A stretch of DNA of 64,000 nt from Candidatus Gastranaerophilales bacterium (GCA_944324235.1 CALUVN010000002.1:1-64000), one strand, 5' to 3'. Counted from the stretch's first letter, positions 44,960 to 53,897 are shown. The notes: generated by a model from the letters alone, not told the origin. Numbers and translations are program-made.

Positions 44960-45037
44960 TGGCGGGAACGACGAGGCTCGAACTCGCGACCTCATGCGTG
45001 ACAGGCATGCGCTCTAACCAAACTGAGCTACGCTCCC
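44960..45037 (-). tRNA. tRNA-Asp (anticodon GTC)
   Basis: The minus strand gives acceptor GGGAGCG paired with CGTTCCC, D arm AGCTCAGTTTGGTTAGAGC, anticodon loop CTGTCAC with GTC, T arm with GTTCGAGCC, discriminator G and an encoded CCA. Confidence 0.95.
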
Positions 45038-45100
45038 ATGCTAGTGTCTTTCGACAATTTTTATTATAATATGCTCAAAAAAAAATTGCAACCTCTTTTT

Positions 45101-45433
45101 TTATACTGCTCCCAAAAATCTTAATTTATTTAATTCCGATATCTGTGTAGCTCCTGTCATTGCCGCTGCATTAACTTTTTCACTCATTTCTATTCCGGCT
45201 AGCTCTTCTATCGTCTCTCCAAAAGTCTTGTTTGCCTGTACACTCCCCTCTGTCTGAGCCGCAGATGCATCCTTGCTGCTCTGTACCCGCTCTAATTTGG
45301 CTTTGTCACTTGCTTTGTCACCGCTCGGCTCTATTCCCAGCGCTCTCAATTCTCTGATTATACGCTGATACTCCGGATCTATTACACACGACAATCCTGT
45401 GCCGCTAAATCCAAATATTCCGTTAATGCTCAT
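45101..45433 (-). CDS. Small hypothetical protein (SINGIFG N-terminus)
   Basis: A 110-residue soluble protein, MSINGIFGFSGTGLSCVIDP then a charged helix region (YQRIIRELRALGIEPSGDKA) and a Ser/Ala/Gln-rich linker ending in a helix (VNAAAMTGATQISELNKLRFLG). No signal peptide. An SD-like GGAGTTTAAAAGAG precedes the ATG. It lies beside tRNA-Asp. The Gly/Ile start with low-complexity helical body is reminiscent of the other unknown proteins nearby (43464, 46099). Function unknown. Confidence 0.55.
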   Translation of the reverse strand: MSINGIFGFSGTGLSCVIDPEYQRIIRELRALGIEPSGDKASDKAKLERVQSSKDASAAQTEGSVQANKTFGETIEELAGIEMSEKVNAAAMTGATQISELNKLRFLGAV

Positions 45434-45545
45434 CTCTTTTAAACTCCATTAGGGTAATTTGTACACAAAACTTACTATATATATTTAGTATATACTATTT
45501 TATATATAATTTCAAGTTTTTCAGGAGGTTTATTAAGAAATATTA

Positions 45546-45568
45546 AAAAACCGGCGATTTGCCGGTTT
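45546..45568 (-). terminator. Terminator of the 57-aa gene
   Basis: On the minus strand AAACCGGC and GCCGGTTT pair around a 5-nt loop and are followed by T. It supports the short gene at 45651 as a real transcription unit. Confidence 0.8.
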
Positions 45569-45650
45569 ATAAAATTCCATCCTATCCTAAGTTTTTAAAA
45601 TCCTTATCCTATCATTCCTTATGTTTCCTTTTAAACTTGATTTCCAACGA

Positions 45651-45824
45651 TTACGCAATAAAGTTGTTTCCGTATCTGTTTGGTCCGTGGAAAAATGACT
45701 GTCTCATCATTTCCACTAAGGTTTTTCTGATGACAACTTTTTCATTTAGCTTTACTTCGCTTAAAGCTTTTGATGTCTCTTTATATTTTTCGCTTACAGC
45801 TTCAAATAACAGCATTGTCGCCAT
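45651..45824 (-). CDS. 57-residue hypothetical protein
   Basis: A short frame starts at an ATG (45824) with SD AGAGAGG, encodes MATMLLFEAVSEKYKETSKA and continues LSEVKLNEKVVIRKTLVEMM then RQSFFHGPNRYGNNFIA, and stops at 45651. A terminator follows about 80 nt downstream. The protein is helical and soluble. No family known. The preceding AT-rich gap (45825-46098) holds its promoter and that of the divergent gene. Confidence 0.6.
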   Translation of the reverse strand: MATMLLFEAVSEKYKETSKALSEVKLNEKVVIRKTLVEMMRQSFFHGPNRYGNNFIA

Positions 45825-46098
45825 TTTTAAACCTCTCTTTTCTTTATTTTGCTCTCGTACTTATATAAAAAATTTTTATAAAAAAATATTGACTTTTTAT
45901 ATTCAATTTATATAAATATTGTTACATTTCTTTACATTAAAGCTATTATTACGGTTTGTTAAACAGAGCAAAAACACATCTGGACAAGGCTTTTCTGCCA
46001 AACTCCAGAATTAGGAGTTAAAGTTTTAGAAAAGAAATTCCGTAGACTAATACAAATACCAATACGAAAAATCAACTACGTATAAAAGGAGATGAAAC

Positions 46099-47187
46099 AT
46101 GGCAAACAGTTATGATGTAACAAGGGTACCATTTAAGCCACAACAACAAATTGTAAATTGGAATTCCTGCACTGCGGATGAAATTCTAAATTACGAAGAA
46201 GAAGGTCAGGAGGTTCCTGAACAATACCTGAAATGGGCCGAAGAAATGTCTGCAGCAATGAATGTTCAAGATGATGTAACCTATGAAATGGCTCAGGCTA
46301 ATGAAGGCGGTACCGGCGAAGATGGCGGATTAAATTCAGCGCAAACATTCCGTGGAGAACTAGCTGATAGTGGAGTCAGCCTTAAACAACAGGGCAAAAT
46401 ATTCATAACAGAAAGTCAGGCCAAAGAAGCAGAAACCATCACTTCTATAGGTGAGATGGCACCACTTTTAAATCAAGCCCAAGAAATTGATAATCAAGCA
46501 AAAGATATTACAGACACAACCAAAACACGTCTGGAAGAAATAAAATCACAGGTTGAAGCGGCAGTAAATGAAAGAGATAATTTAAAAACGAAAATATTCG
46601 GCAGTCGTGAAGACAAAGGTGAACTAAAAGGACTTCAGGCCGTAGCAGGAGCTCTTGCAAACGCAGCATCCGCTCAACTGGAAGGGCTCGGTGCTAACCT
46701 TGAAGATATTCAAGGTGTTGTTAATGAAGGTGCAGCATCTTCTAAACTTTCGGTTGACTATGGTGCAGAAACTGTTGCGATAGGTAAAGAACTTGTTGAT
46801 AGCGGATTTATGGGTATATTTAACGGCAAACGCAAAGTCGGTAAAGAAACCGTTCAACAAGGAACTCAAACAGAAACTGTTGGTACTCAAGGAACACAAA
46901 TTGCACAAGAAGCTGCTGATGCAAACGGTATTGCAATTCAAACTGTCGGCGGAGAAGCCGGTAAAGTTCAACAAAATACAGACACATCCGGATCTGATAC
47001 CGGTTCACAAGGTGAAAACCCACAAGAACCTGAATCAGGTAACAAAGTAGCTGTTACAAATGAAAAAACAAAAACAGCCAAAGCTCCTGAAGAATCCGAA
47101 ATTGAAACGGCACAGGAAGATCCGTCCAAAATAGTCACAGATCCTAACGAAATTCTTAAAAGAAAAGAACGACTAGGCTTGACGTAA
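46099..47187 (+). CDS. Large low-complexity hypothetical protein
   Basis: A 362-residue acidic, Gln/Glu/Thr-rich protein with SD AAAGGAG. Residues about 100-190 are helical and may form a coiled coil (AKDITDTTKTRLEEIKSQVE), 180-235 is Ala/Gly-rich, and 250-345 is a disordered Gln/Thr/Glu stretch (ETVQQGTQTETVGTQGTQIA, then repeats of Gly-Ser-Asp). No signal peptide or membrane helix. The final 15 nt overlap the convergent rpe gene. Disordered scaffold or exported protein without a classical signal are both possible. Confidence 0.6.
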   Translation: MANSYDVTRVPFKPQQQIVNWNSCTADEILNYEEEGQEVPEQYLKWAEEMSAAMNVQDDVTYEMAQANEGGTGEDGGLNSAQTFRGELADSGVSLKQQGKIFITESQAKEAETITSIGEMAPLLNQAQEIDNQAKDITDTTKTRLEEIKSQVEAAVNERDNLKTKIFGSREDKGELKGLQAVAGALANAASAQLEGLGANLEDIQGVVNEGAASSKLSVDYGAETVAIGKELVDSGFMGIFNGKRKVGKETVQQGTQTETVGTQGTQIAQEAADANGIAIQTVGGEAGKVQQNTDTSGSDTGSQGENPQEPESGNKVAVTNEKTKTAKAPEESEIETAQEDPSKIVTDPNEILKRKERLGLT

Positions 47188-47823
47188 TGACATAATTGCA
47201 GATTTGATATCTGCGGATTTATAAATATAATTACCGGCGACAAGAGAGTTTGCACCCAATTCAGTGCAAACTCTTCCTGTTTTATCATTAATTCCGCCAT
47301 CAACTTGCAAAATCAATGATTCAGGTGCATTCGCTCTGATTAAAGGTAATTTTAACGCACAATCCTCCATAAAAGTCTGTCCGCCAAATCCTGGTTCAAC
47401 TGTCATCACCAGCACCATATCCAGATAAGACAGATATTTAAATATTTTTTCCGGAGATGTCTTCGGTTTTATTGATAACCCTGCCTTAACACCGAATGAT
47501 TTTATCAAATCAATAACAGGTTTTATCTCATCTTCCTTTACTGCTTCGTAGTGAAAAGTCAAAATATCTGCTCCTGCCTTAGCAAACGGCTCAATATATT
47601 TTTCAGGATTTGCTATCATAAGGTGAACATCCAGAGGTACTCCTGCTACTTTTTTAATTGATGCAACAACAGGAACTCCTATTGTAATATTCGGGACAAA
47701 ATGTCCGTCCATAACATCAATATGCAGCCAATCCGCACCTGCTTCTTCTACCAATTTTATATCCCGCTCCAGATTTGCAAAATCTGCTGATAAAATAGAC
47801 GGAGATATGATAATATTTGACAT
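47173..47823 (-). CDS. rpe: Ribulose-phosphate 3-epimerase
   Basis: A 216-residue TIM barrel enzyme of the pentose phosphate pathway. SPSILSADFANLERD, HIDVMDGHFVPNITIG, VHLMIANPEKYIE, LVMTVEPGFGGQTF and VDGGINDKT carry the metal and phosphate binding residues. It overlaps the rnc stop by 1 nt (start 47823). Confidence 0.97.
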   Translation of the reverse strand: MSNIIISPSILSADFANLERDIKLVEEAGADWLHIDVMDGHFVPNITIGVPVVASIKKVAGVPLDVHLMIANPEKYIEPFAKAGADILTFHYEAVKEDEIKPVIDLIKSFGVKAGLSIKPKTSPEKIFKYLSYLDMVLVMTVEPGFGGQTFMEDCALKLPLIRANAPESLILQVDGGINDKTGRVCTELGANSLVAGNYIYKSADIKSAIMSLRQA

Positions 47824-48521
47824 TATTTTATAACTCCTAATATTTTACATGCTTCGTAAGCACATTTTTGTTCAGCCTCTTTTTTTGAACGCCCTGTAGC
47901 CTTTGCAATAACATTTTCCTGATAAGAAACTTCTACCTCAAATTCCCTTTTATGAGCCGGCCCGCTTTCTGCAACTACACGATACACCGGAGTTTCTTTT
48001 GTAAGACCTTGCGTATATTCCTGCAATACTGCCTTGGCATTATACTTTGAAGAATTACTATCAACCTCTTCAATATATGAAGCAAACGTCGTATTTATAT
48101 ACTCCAAAAGCTCTCTAAATTTTCCATCAAGATAATACGCGCCCAGAACAGCTTCAAATGCACATGCACAAACGGATTCCAGATTGCGGCATCCCTGCTT
48201 TTCTTCATGTCTGCTCATGATAATCAGCTCAGAAAGACCATTTTTCTTTGCAATTTCAGCCAGAACTGCATCTGATACCACGATTGAACGAATTTTTGAC
48301 AACGCTCCTTCGCTGTACTCTGGAAACTTTTTAAACAGGCAGTCTGATATTGTCAGTTTTAAAACAGCATCTCCCAGAAACTCAAGGCGCTCATAGCATT
48401 CTATAAAATGCATATTATTTTCTTTTGTATAAGAAGAGTGCGTAACCGCTCTTTGAAAATTTTCGACATTCACTACAGGAATTTTGAAAATTCGTTCAAT
48501 TGCTGTTTTATCAAAACCCAT
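47823..48521 (-). CDS. rnc: Ribonuclease III
   Basis: A 232-residue dsRNA endonuclease. The signature ERLEFLGDAVL is at 44-54 and the second acidic site is in CAFEAVLGAYYLD near 118-130. The C-terminal dsRBD runs from about 157 (NAKAVLQEYTQG, then GRSKKEAEQKCAYEACKIL). It matures rRNA precursors. The stop and start codons overlap with its neighbours by 1 nt, so pyrH-frr-cdsA-rnc-rpe is one tightly packed operon. Confidence 0.97.
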   Translation of the reverse strand: MGFDKTAIERIFKIPVVNVENFQRAVTHSSYTKENNMHFIECYERLEFLGDAVLKLTISDCLFKKFPEYSEGALSKIRSIVVSDAVLAEIAKKNGLSELIIMSRHEEKQGCRNLESVCACAFEAVLGAYYLDGKFRELLEYINTTFASYIEEVDSNSSKYNAKAVLQEYTQGLTKETPVYRVVAESGPAHKREFEVEVSYQENVIAKATGRSKKEAEQKCAYEACKILGVIK

Positions 48522-49393
48522 TAAAATATTCCTTTAAAAAGATTTATAATATCAATAATAGTCTGATCAGTAAAAATAAAATATTTACAGAAATAATACA
48601 TTACAGGGATTGTAAAAATAAAACTGTCTGTTCTATCCAAAAATCCGCCATGACCCGGAAGTGTATCTCCTGAATCCTTGACACCTGCATCACGCTTAAT
48701 CAAAGATTCGGACAAATCACCGATTTGCGCAAAAATAGTACACAAAATGCCGCATATAAAAGACATATACCATTCTAAATCAAGAAAAGCACCAATTACA
48801 AGAGCACCGATTACCGCACAAACAGCACCGCCGATTGAACCCTCTATGGTCTTATTAGGGCTCACTACAGGCGCTAATTTATGCTTGCCAAGGTGTCTTC
48901 CCGCATAATAACAGCCGATATCCGTTAACAATATTGCGACAAACATCAGAACAACAAATCCTAACCCGCTGTCAAATTTAGGAGAAGATAAACCTCTTAA
49001 AAATAACAGATGAAGGGGAAACCATCCCGCATATACAAATCCGAGAATAGTTGTTGCGACATTGGCAATATAAGGTTGACGACCTTTGAAAAGCACCCAC
49101 ATAAATGCTCCGATGGAACATACCGTCAATGCAAGTGCTACAAGGTCAAAACGTTGAAAATAAGCTATTGCTGCAAGAAATACTTCTGCAAGAAATATCA
49201 ATTTCAAGCTCGGATAAAAACCTTTATTTTCAAGAATTTTAACGTATTCTTTTGATGCGAAAAATACAAATACCAGAACTAAAAGTAAAATAGCAAGTCC
49301 ACCGTAGAGGATACAGCTCATTGCTATAGTCCCGAGAATAAAGCCCGTCAGCATTCTTGTCGCGTTTTTATTTAAGCCTTTTATTTCCGTCAT
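48521..49393 (-). CDS. cdsA: Phosphatidate cytidylyltransferase
   Basis: A 290-residue membrane enzyme making CDP-diacylglycerol from phosphatidate and CTP. About eight membrane helices are visible, and the C-terminal signature is SLIKRDAGVKDSGDTLPGHGGFLDRTDS (broken here into SLIKRDAGVKDSGD and GHGGFLDRTDS). It is the usual frr-downstream neighbour. Confidence 0.95.
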   Translation of the reverse strand: MTEIKGLNKNATRMLTGFILGTIAMSCILYGGLAILLLVLVFVFFASKEYVKILENKGFYPSLKLIFLAEVFLAAIAYFQRFDLVALALTVCSIGAFMWVLFKGRQPYIANVATTILGFVYAGWFPLHLLFLRGLSSPKFDSGLGFVVLMFVAILLTDIGCYYAGRHLGKHKLAPVVSPNKTIEGSIGGAVCAVIGALVIGAFLDLEWYMSFICGILCTIFAQIGDLSESLIKRDAGVKDSGDTLPGHGGFLDRTDSFIFTIPVMYYFCKYFIFTDQTIIDIINLFKGIF

Positions 49394-49959
49394 TATACAG
49401 TCATAACCTCTTTTTCTTTTTCTGAAACCAGAGAATCGATGATTCCTGTATACTTGTCAGTTTGTTTTTGGATTTTATCCTGATTATCTTTTACAACATC
49501 TTCAGGAAGGTTTTCTGATTTTTCAAGCTTTTTCAAATCATCAACCATATCACGGCGGGCATTTCTTACGACAACTTTAGCGTCTTCGCCCAATTTTTTA
49601 ACTTCCTTGGCTGTTTCTTTTCTTCTTTCTTCGGTAAGCGGCGGGAAGTTCAATCTTATGCAAACTCCGTCATTATTAGGAGTAATTCCCAATTCTGCTT
49701 TAATAATTGCTTTTTCAATATCTTTAATAGTAGATTTGTCAAAAGGTGAAATTACAAGAGTAGTTCCTTCAGAAACCGTAACCTGAGACATCTGTCTGAG
49801 TTGTGTCGGTACTCCGTAATAATCAACCATAACTTTATCAAGGATAAGCGGATTTGCTCTGCCGGAACGAATTGATGCAAATTCACGTTTCATCTGAGAA
49901 ACTGCTTTTTCCATTTTTTCTTCCCCAAACAGGAATAACTCTTCTAATGCTTCTGACAT
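49393..49959 (-). CDS. frr: Ribosome recycling factor
   Basis: A 188-residue, mostly three-helix-bundle protein: MEKAVSQMKREFASIRSGRA, the PTQLRQMSQVTV block and the C-terminal helix ending with KQTDKYTGIIDSLVSEKEKE. It splits post-termination ribosomes with EF-G. It starts 22 nt after pyrH and abuts cdsA. Confidence 0.97.
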   Translation of the reverse strand: MSEALEELFLFGEEKMEKAVSQMKREFASIRSGRANPLILDKVMVDYYGVPTQLRQMSQVTVSEGTTLVISPFDKSTIKDIEKAIIKAELGITPNNDGVCIRLNFPPLTEERRKETAKEVKKLGEDAKVVVRNARRDMVDDLKKLEKSENLPEDVVKDNQDKIQKQTDKYTGIIDSLVSEKEKEVMTV

Positions 49960-49981
49960 TTTTTACCTCTTTCTTATAAAA

Positions 49982-50710
49982 TTACAAACTTATATACGTA
50001 CCAATTTCTTCGCCGTTTAATATACGGCACAAACCGTCTTCGGCAAGAAAATCAAAGACCTCAATAGGAATAGAATTCTGCTTACACAAAGCGCAAGCCG
50101 CTGTATCCATAACTTTCAAACCGTTAATGATAATATCGTCGTAAGATATTTTTTCTAACTTTTTAGCATCCGGATTGACCTTTGGATCATCCGTGTAAAC
50201 TCCGTCAACGCCGTTTTTTGCCATAAGCATTGCTTCAGCGTTAATTTCTGATGCTCTTAAAGCCGCAGCTGTATCTGTAGTGAAGAACGGGTTTCCTGTA
50301 CCAGCTGCAAATATAACAACTCTGCCTTTTTCAAGATGTCTTATTGCACGGTGTCTGATATAAGGTTCTGCTACCTGATTAATTGCAAGTGCACTCTGTA
50401 CACGGCATGGGACTTCAATCTGATTTAGCGCGCTCTGAAGTGCTATGGCATTCATAACTGTAGCAAGCATTCCGACATAATCGCCTGAGGCCTGATCCAT
50501 TCCTAGTTTTGAAGAATTTTTCATGCCGCGGAAAATATTTCCGCCGCCGACAACTACAGCGATTTCCGCACCAAGCTCCCGTGCTTTTTTAATCTCGCGG
50601 GCTATCATCATCACAGGCTTCTGGTCTATCCCGAACTGCTGCTCTCCAAGTAATGCTTCTCCGCTTATTTTTAATAATATACGTTTATATTTTAATTTAT
50701 GAACTTCCAT
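49982..50710 (-). CDS. pyrH: UMP kinase
   Basis: A 242-residue amino-acid-kinase-fold enzyme making [61 protein letters not shown] and [14 protein letters not shown] are all present. It heads the pyrH-frr operon, with an SD AGGTGT upstream. The intergenic gap 50711-50947 contains divergent promoters and no gene. Confidence 0.97.
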   Translation of the reverse strand: MEVHKLKYKRILLKISGEALLGEQQFGIDQKPVMMIAREIKKARELGAEIAVVVGGGNIFRGMKNSSKLGMDQASGDYVGMLATVMNAIALQSALNQIEVPCRVQSALAINQVAEPYIRHRAIRHLEKGRVVIFAAGTGNPFFTTDTAAALRASEINAEAMLMAKNGVDGVYTDDPKVNPDAKKLEKISYDDIIINGLKVMDTAACALCKQNSIPIEVFDFLAEDGLCRILNGEEIGTYISL

Positions 50711-50947
50711 AAGGACACCTCTTTTCCTATAATATATTAAACCTGCCCGAATGTAAAGCCATTTACAGGATTAGCATAAAATATTATATTAAGTTATGTT
50801 AAGATGTTCAACCCTTTAAAACCCGCTCAAATCAATAGTTTTCAAAATTGTATATATTTTTTATTGAAATTTTAGCACTTTTTTCGATACAAATGTTTTT
50901 AATATAGTATAAGCGAGAATCAATATTACAAAACAAAAGGAGTATAT

Positions 50948-51136
50948 ATGGCTCGAGTACTAATTTCTATGCCCGAAGAATTTTTGAACAAAATTGATCA
51001 GGTTGCAGACGGAGAAAATCGTTCACGCAGCGAACTTATCAGAGAAGCATTGCGCACGTACATTTACAAACAAAGAGTGCGAGAATCCGCCAGTGCAGTT
51101 AAAAATGCAAATATTCTGGAAGAAATGCTTGAGTAA
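50948..51136 (+). CDS. Ribbon-helix-helix (CopG/MetJ-Arc type) DNA-binding protein
   Basis: A 62-residue protein with SD AAAAGGAG. The strand MARVLISMPEEFLNKID and helices GENRSRSELIREALRTYI are the RHH fold. The charged tail ends LEEMLE. This is the typical antitoxin or autoregulator size, but no toxin gene follows: the next feature is a terminator. Confidence 0.88.
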   Translation: MARVLISMPEEFLNKIDQVADGENRSRSELIREALRTYIYKQRVRESASAVKNANILEEMLE

Positions 51137-51166
51137 AAATTCAGCTTACAACAAGATTTGGGATGA

Positions 51167-51203
51167 ATATAGAAGCCTCCGAAAAGGAGGCTTCTATATT
51201 TAT
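51167..51203 (+). terminator. Terminator of the RHH gene
   Basis: A perfect 14-bp stem (ATATAGAAGCCTCC/GGAGGCTTCTATAT) with a 5-nt loop and T-rich end. A second small hairpin GCCC-GAAA-GGGC with a later T run lies at 51225-51250. Confidence 0.85.
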
Positions 51204-51299
51204 AAAGTTTCGTAACAAAATTGCCCGAAAGGGCTTGATGTTTTTTTATAAATAGTGCAATATAAATATGTGTGTAGAAAAGTTTAGAAGGCAGTTTAT

Positions 51300-52472
51300 A
51301 TGAACGATTACATTTTACCTGTAAAAGCAGAATTAACGCAGATTAAAGTTGATGACATCCGCAAAGAATTACCGGATTTAAAAAACAGTTTTGAATCCAA
51401 ATCCGTGACAATAGCAAAATGGCTTATGGAATGGATTGAAGAAGGATTCAAAAATAATACTGTAGACGAAAAAACTTTATTGCCCTCAAAGGGTGATATG
51501 GCCTATATGTTTGGTGTCAGCATCGGCACTATCCAAAATTCGTTAAGATACATTGAAGACAACGGCTATGTAGAATCTAAACAGTGCATAGGAACAGTTC
51601 TGCGAAACCCTGCTACACCTGTTAAAAAAATGAGAAAACTCACCTCTAAACGTGAAATTGCCATAAACGAGATAAAGAAATTTATAATTGAAAATAACAT
51701 TAAAATCGGAGAATTTCTGCCATCTTCAAGAGTACTCGCAGGTATAATAAACAATTCCACAAACACAACAAGACTTGCGCTTGAGCACCTGAGCAATATG
51801 AAAATTCTTGAACACAAATACAAAAATCCAAATGAAAACGGCTGGATTTTAGTCACAAAAGATTTTGATTTTATTCAGGACTTAAGTGACAATGAAAACG
51901 AAACTCTTGTACAAAAAGTTGAAGCAGATTTAAAAAATTATATAACGGAAAACCTGCAGATAGGAGACAGAATTCCTCCGCATTCAGAGCTCTCAAAAAC
52001 TTTGAAAGTAAGCATAAAAACAATTCACGATGCATTTAAAGCACTTATTGACGAAGGGATTTTGCTTGCAAGACGCGGCAGATACGGAACTACTGTTCTA
52101 AAAATGCCTTATGATAAAAATGTCAATCAGAAAAAAGAAACTTCAATTTTTGCATCAGCACCTGAAACAGCTTTTTATTATTATGAAAGAACTCAAGATT
52201 ACATAAAGAAAATGATAAGCGAAAATTATCAGGTCGGAGAAAAACTTCCTTCAATAATGGAATTATCAAAACAGCTTGATTTGAGCCCTAATACAATCAG
52301 AAAAGCTTTCCAAAACCTTGCAAAAGAAGGATATCTTGCATTTTCAAGAGGACGTTACGGCGGAACATTTATTATTGATATTCCGAACCCGCAGGAACAG
52401 GCTTTCAAATGGCTGGCTGTAAACCCTCAGTATGCAAAAGCATACAACAAAGAACTTTCAACAGAAAATTAA
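51300..52472 (+). CDS. Regulator built of four tandem GntR-type winged helices
   Basis: A 390-residue protein without a ligand-binding domain. Four GntR-like winged-helix units can be read: 36-102 (LLPSKGDMAYMFGVSIGTIQ), 117-185 (LPSSRVLAGIINNSTNTTRL), 203-267 (IPPHSELSKTLKVSIKTIHD then ARRGRYGTTV) and 295-360 (LPSIMELSKQLDLSPNTIRK then FSRGRYGGTF). Units 3 and 4 are closest to classical GntR; unit 2 is divergent. Normal GntR proteins have one such unit plus an effector or aminotransferase domain. The gene's 3' end overlaps the convergent prepilin gene by 4 nt. Confidence 0.8.
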   Translation: MNDYILPVKAELTQIKVDDIRKELPDLKNSFESKSVTIAKWLMEWIEEGFKNNTVDEKTLLPSKGDMAYMFGVSIGTIQNSLRYIEDNGYVESKQCIGTVLRNPATPVKKMRKLTSKREIAINEIKKFIIENNIKIGEFLPSSRVLAGIINNSTNTTRLALEHLSNMKILEHKYKNPNENGWILVTKDFDFIQDLSDNENETLVQKVEADLKNYITENLQIGDRIPPHSELSKTLKVSIKTIHDAFKALIDEGILLARRGRYGTTVLKMPYDKNVNQKKETSIFASAPETAFYYYERTQDYIKKMISENYQVGEKLPSIMELSKQLDLSPNTIRKAFQNLAKEGYLAFSRGRYGGTFIIDIPNPQEQAFKWLAVNPQYAKAYNKELSTEN

Positions 52473-53323
52473 TATTTATATTTAATTTTCCAGCCATCTT
52501 CAACAATTCGCCCAAAACATCCGCTGCCGGCATTTGGTTCAGGAGATGATATTTCAGGATTACAGGTTTTAACATTTGCCCAGTAATCTGTATAATACCA
52601 GGAATGACCGCCTCCGGAAAATATTTTTGCTCCGTTAGGATACGCTTTTTCTGAATTCATTACAAGCACAACAAAAATATTTTTCCCGAGTGTTGCAAGT
52701 GCATTACGATTCCAATAACCTGTACCAAATTTATAGAACTTATTACTGTCGGTATATATATTTATTTGGGCTCTGAATTTGTCACCGTTCATGTGATAGT
52801 AATTATCGTACATATGCACATTAATACAAAACATATATGTTCCACTTTTGGCAACAACACATTTAGGTAATGTATCATTTTCATATAATCCCTCTTGGGG
52901 CACAAATCCGCCGCCCATTGCATCACTAAAACTACCATCTTTAACCGGAGTAAGTGTATAATATCTGAACCATACACCATCTGTCTCCATAAAACCTTGT
53001 TTTTCGTAAAGGTACCTTGCAAACTTCAATGCAAATTCACCGCTATTAGGGGCACAGTTTGAAAGGTTTCCATCACATTCTTTATCTATATCAAACATCT
53101 TGATATATTCCTGTAAATCGGCATAAGCTTTGCTCAATACTGCAAGATTTTTTTGTTTTTCTATATTCGTCATAACAGCCGGAACAATTAATGCAGAAAC
53201 TACACCTATTATCCCGAGAGTTATCAATACCTCTGCAAGAGTAAAGGCCGATTTTTCAATATTACTGCACGAATATATATATTCTGTAATCCTGAAAATT
53301 ATCTTTCGATAGAATAGTTTCAT
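52469..53323 (-). CDS. Type IV pilin-like protein (prepilin N-terminus)
   Basis: A 284-residue protein. A 26-residue leader is followed by the class III signal SA-FTLAEVLITLGIIGVVSALI with E at +5 and a hydrophobic helix, then a C-terminal globular domain rich in Tyr, Gly and Cys (DKECDGNLSNCAPN, HSWYYTDYWANVKTCNPE, SGCFGRIVEDGWKIKY). It would be processed by a prepilin peptidase and assembled or displayed as a pseudopilin. The SD is GAGGGCAAAAT. No assembly genes are adjacent, so it is an orphan pilin, like the decayed one at 41.6 kb. Confidence 0.85.
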   Translation of the reverse strand: MKLFYRKIIFRITEYIYSCSNIEKSAFTLAEVLITLGIIGVVSALIVPAVMTNIEKQKNLAVLSKAYADLQEYIKMFDIDKECDGNLSNCAPNSGEFALKFARYLYEKQGFMETDGVWFRYYTLTPVKDGSFSDAMGGGFVPQEGLYENDTLPKCVVAKSGTYMFCINVHMYDNYYHMNGDKFRAQINIYTDSNKFYKFGTGYWNRNALATLGKNIFVVLVMNSEKAYPNGAKIFSGGGHSWYYTDYWANVKTCNPEISSPEPNAGSGCFGRIVEDGWKIKYKY

Positions 53324-53409
53324 ATTTTGCCCTCTTTATTAATAGTTTATTGGTAATATTACTAGTATATTAATTAGTACAACTAATGTCAAGAAACTAA
53401 AATAACATT

Positions 53410-53628
53410 ATGAGAGATGAATTGTTATTTAAAATAGGGCAAAGTGTACGCTACTTACGATTGAAAAAAAACATGTCGCAGGAAGAACTTGCATTTCTTG
53501 CAGAATTAAACATGAATTCAATAAGCACTCTTGAACGCGGACTAAATAACATCAAAATTAAAAATTTATACAAAATTGCAGAAGCTCTCGGAACAGATAT
53601 ATGTGATATTCTGAACTGCAAATTTTAA
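53410..53628 (+). CDS. XRE-family helix-turn-helix regulator
   Basis: A 72-residue protein: VRYLRLKKNMSQEELAFLAE, then NSISTLERGLNNIKIKNLYK and a short end (ALGTDICDILNC). It is a minimal Cro/CI DNA-binding domain without effector. It is divergent from the prepilin gene, which it may control, and its 3' end overlaps the HicB-like gene by 4 nt. The ATG follows an AT-rich gap with no clear SD. Confidence 0.85.
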   Translation: MRDELLFKIGQSVRYLRLKKNMSQEELAFLAELNMNSISTLERGLNNIKIKNLYKIAEALGTDICDILNCKF

Positions 53629-53891
53629 GGGCATAAACTTTCCCAGTCGGGCTCGTCCTCTTCTTCACCTGGTTCCACAATATGTTCGCCGCTTTCAAGC
53701 ATTACCATCAGAGTTAATTTAAGCTGCCTTTTATAATTCTCACGGGCTTTCTCAATAGTTTTTGCGCAAAATACAAAGCTCGGGATTTCCTTTATCTCAA
53801 TATAATGATAAACTTTTCCCTCAAAATCAAGGTCTTCACCCTCAACCAGCGTCCAGTCCAAATTTAAATAATAATCTAAGTCTTTTTCCAT
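53625..53891 (-). CDS. HicB-like protein without HicA
   Basis: An 88-residue protein. DLDYYLNLDWTLVEGED, YHYIEIKEIPSFVFCAKTIE and KARENYKRQLKLTLMVMLES match the HicB_like fold, ending in an acidic tail (EPGEEEDEPDWES). HicB proteins usually neutralise the HicA toxin next door. No HicA frame is found on either side, so this is a solitary member, possibly repurposed. It is 6 nt downstream of the GerMN gene on the same strand. Confidence 0.75.
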   Translation of the reverse strand: MEKDLDYYLNLDWTLVEGEDLDFEGKVYHYIEIKEIPSFVFCAKTIEKARENYKRQLKLTLMVMLESGEHIVEPGEEEDEPDWESLCP

Positions 53892-53897
53892 ACAAAA

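Noticed and set aside
50948-51299. Toxin-antitoxin pair led by the RHH protein
   Set aside because: No toxin-sized frame follows; a strong terminator lies 31 nt after the stop codon.
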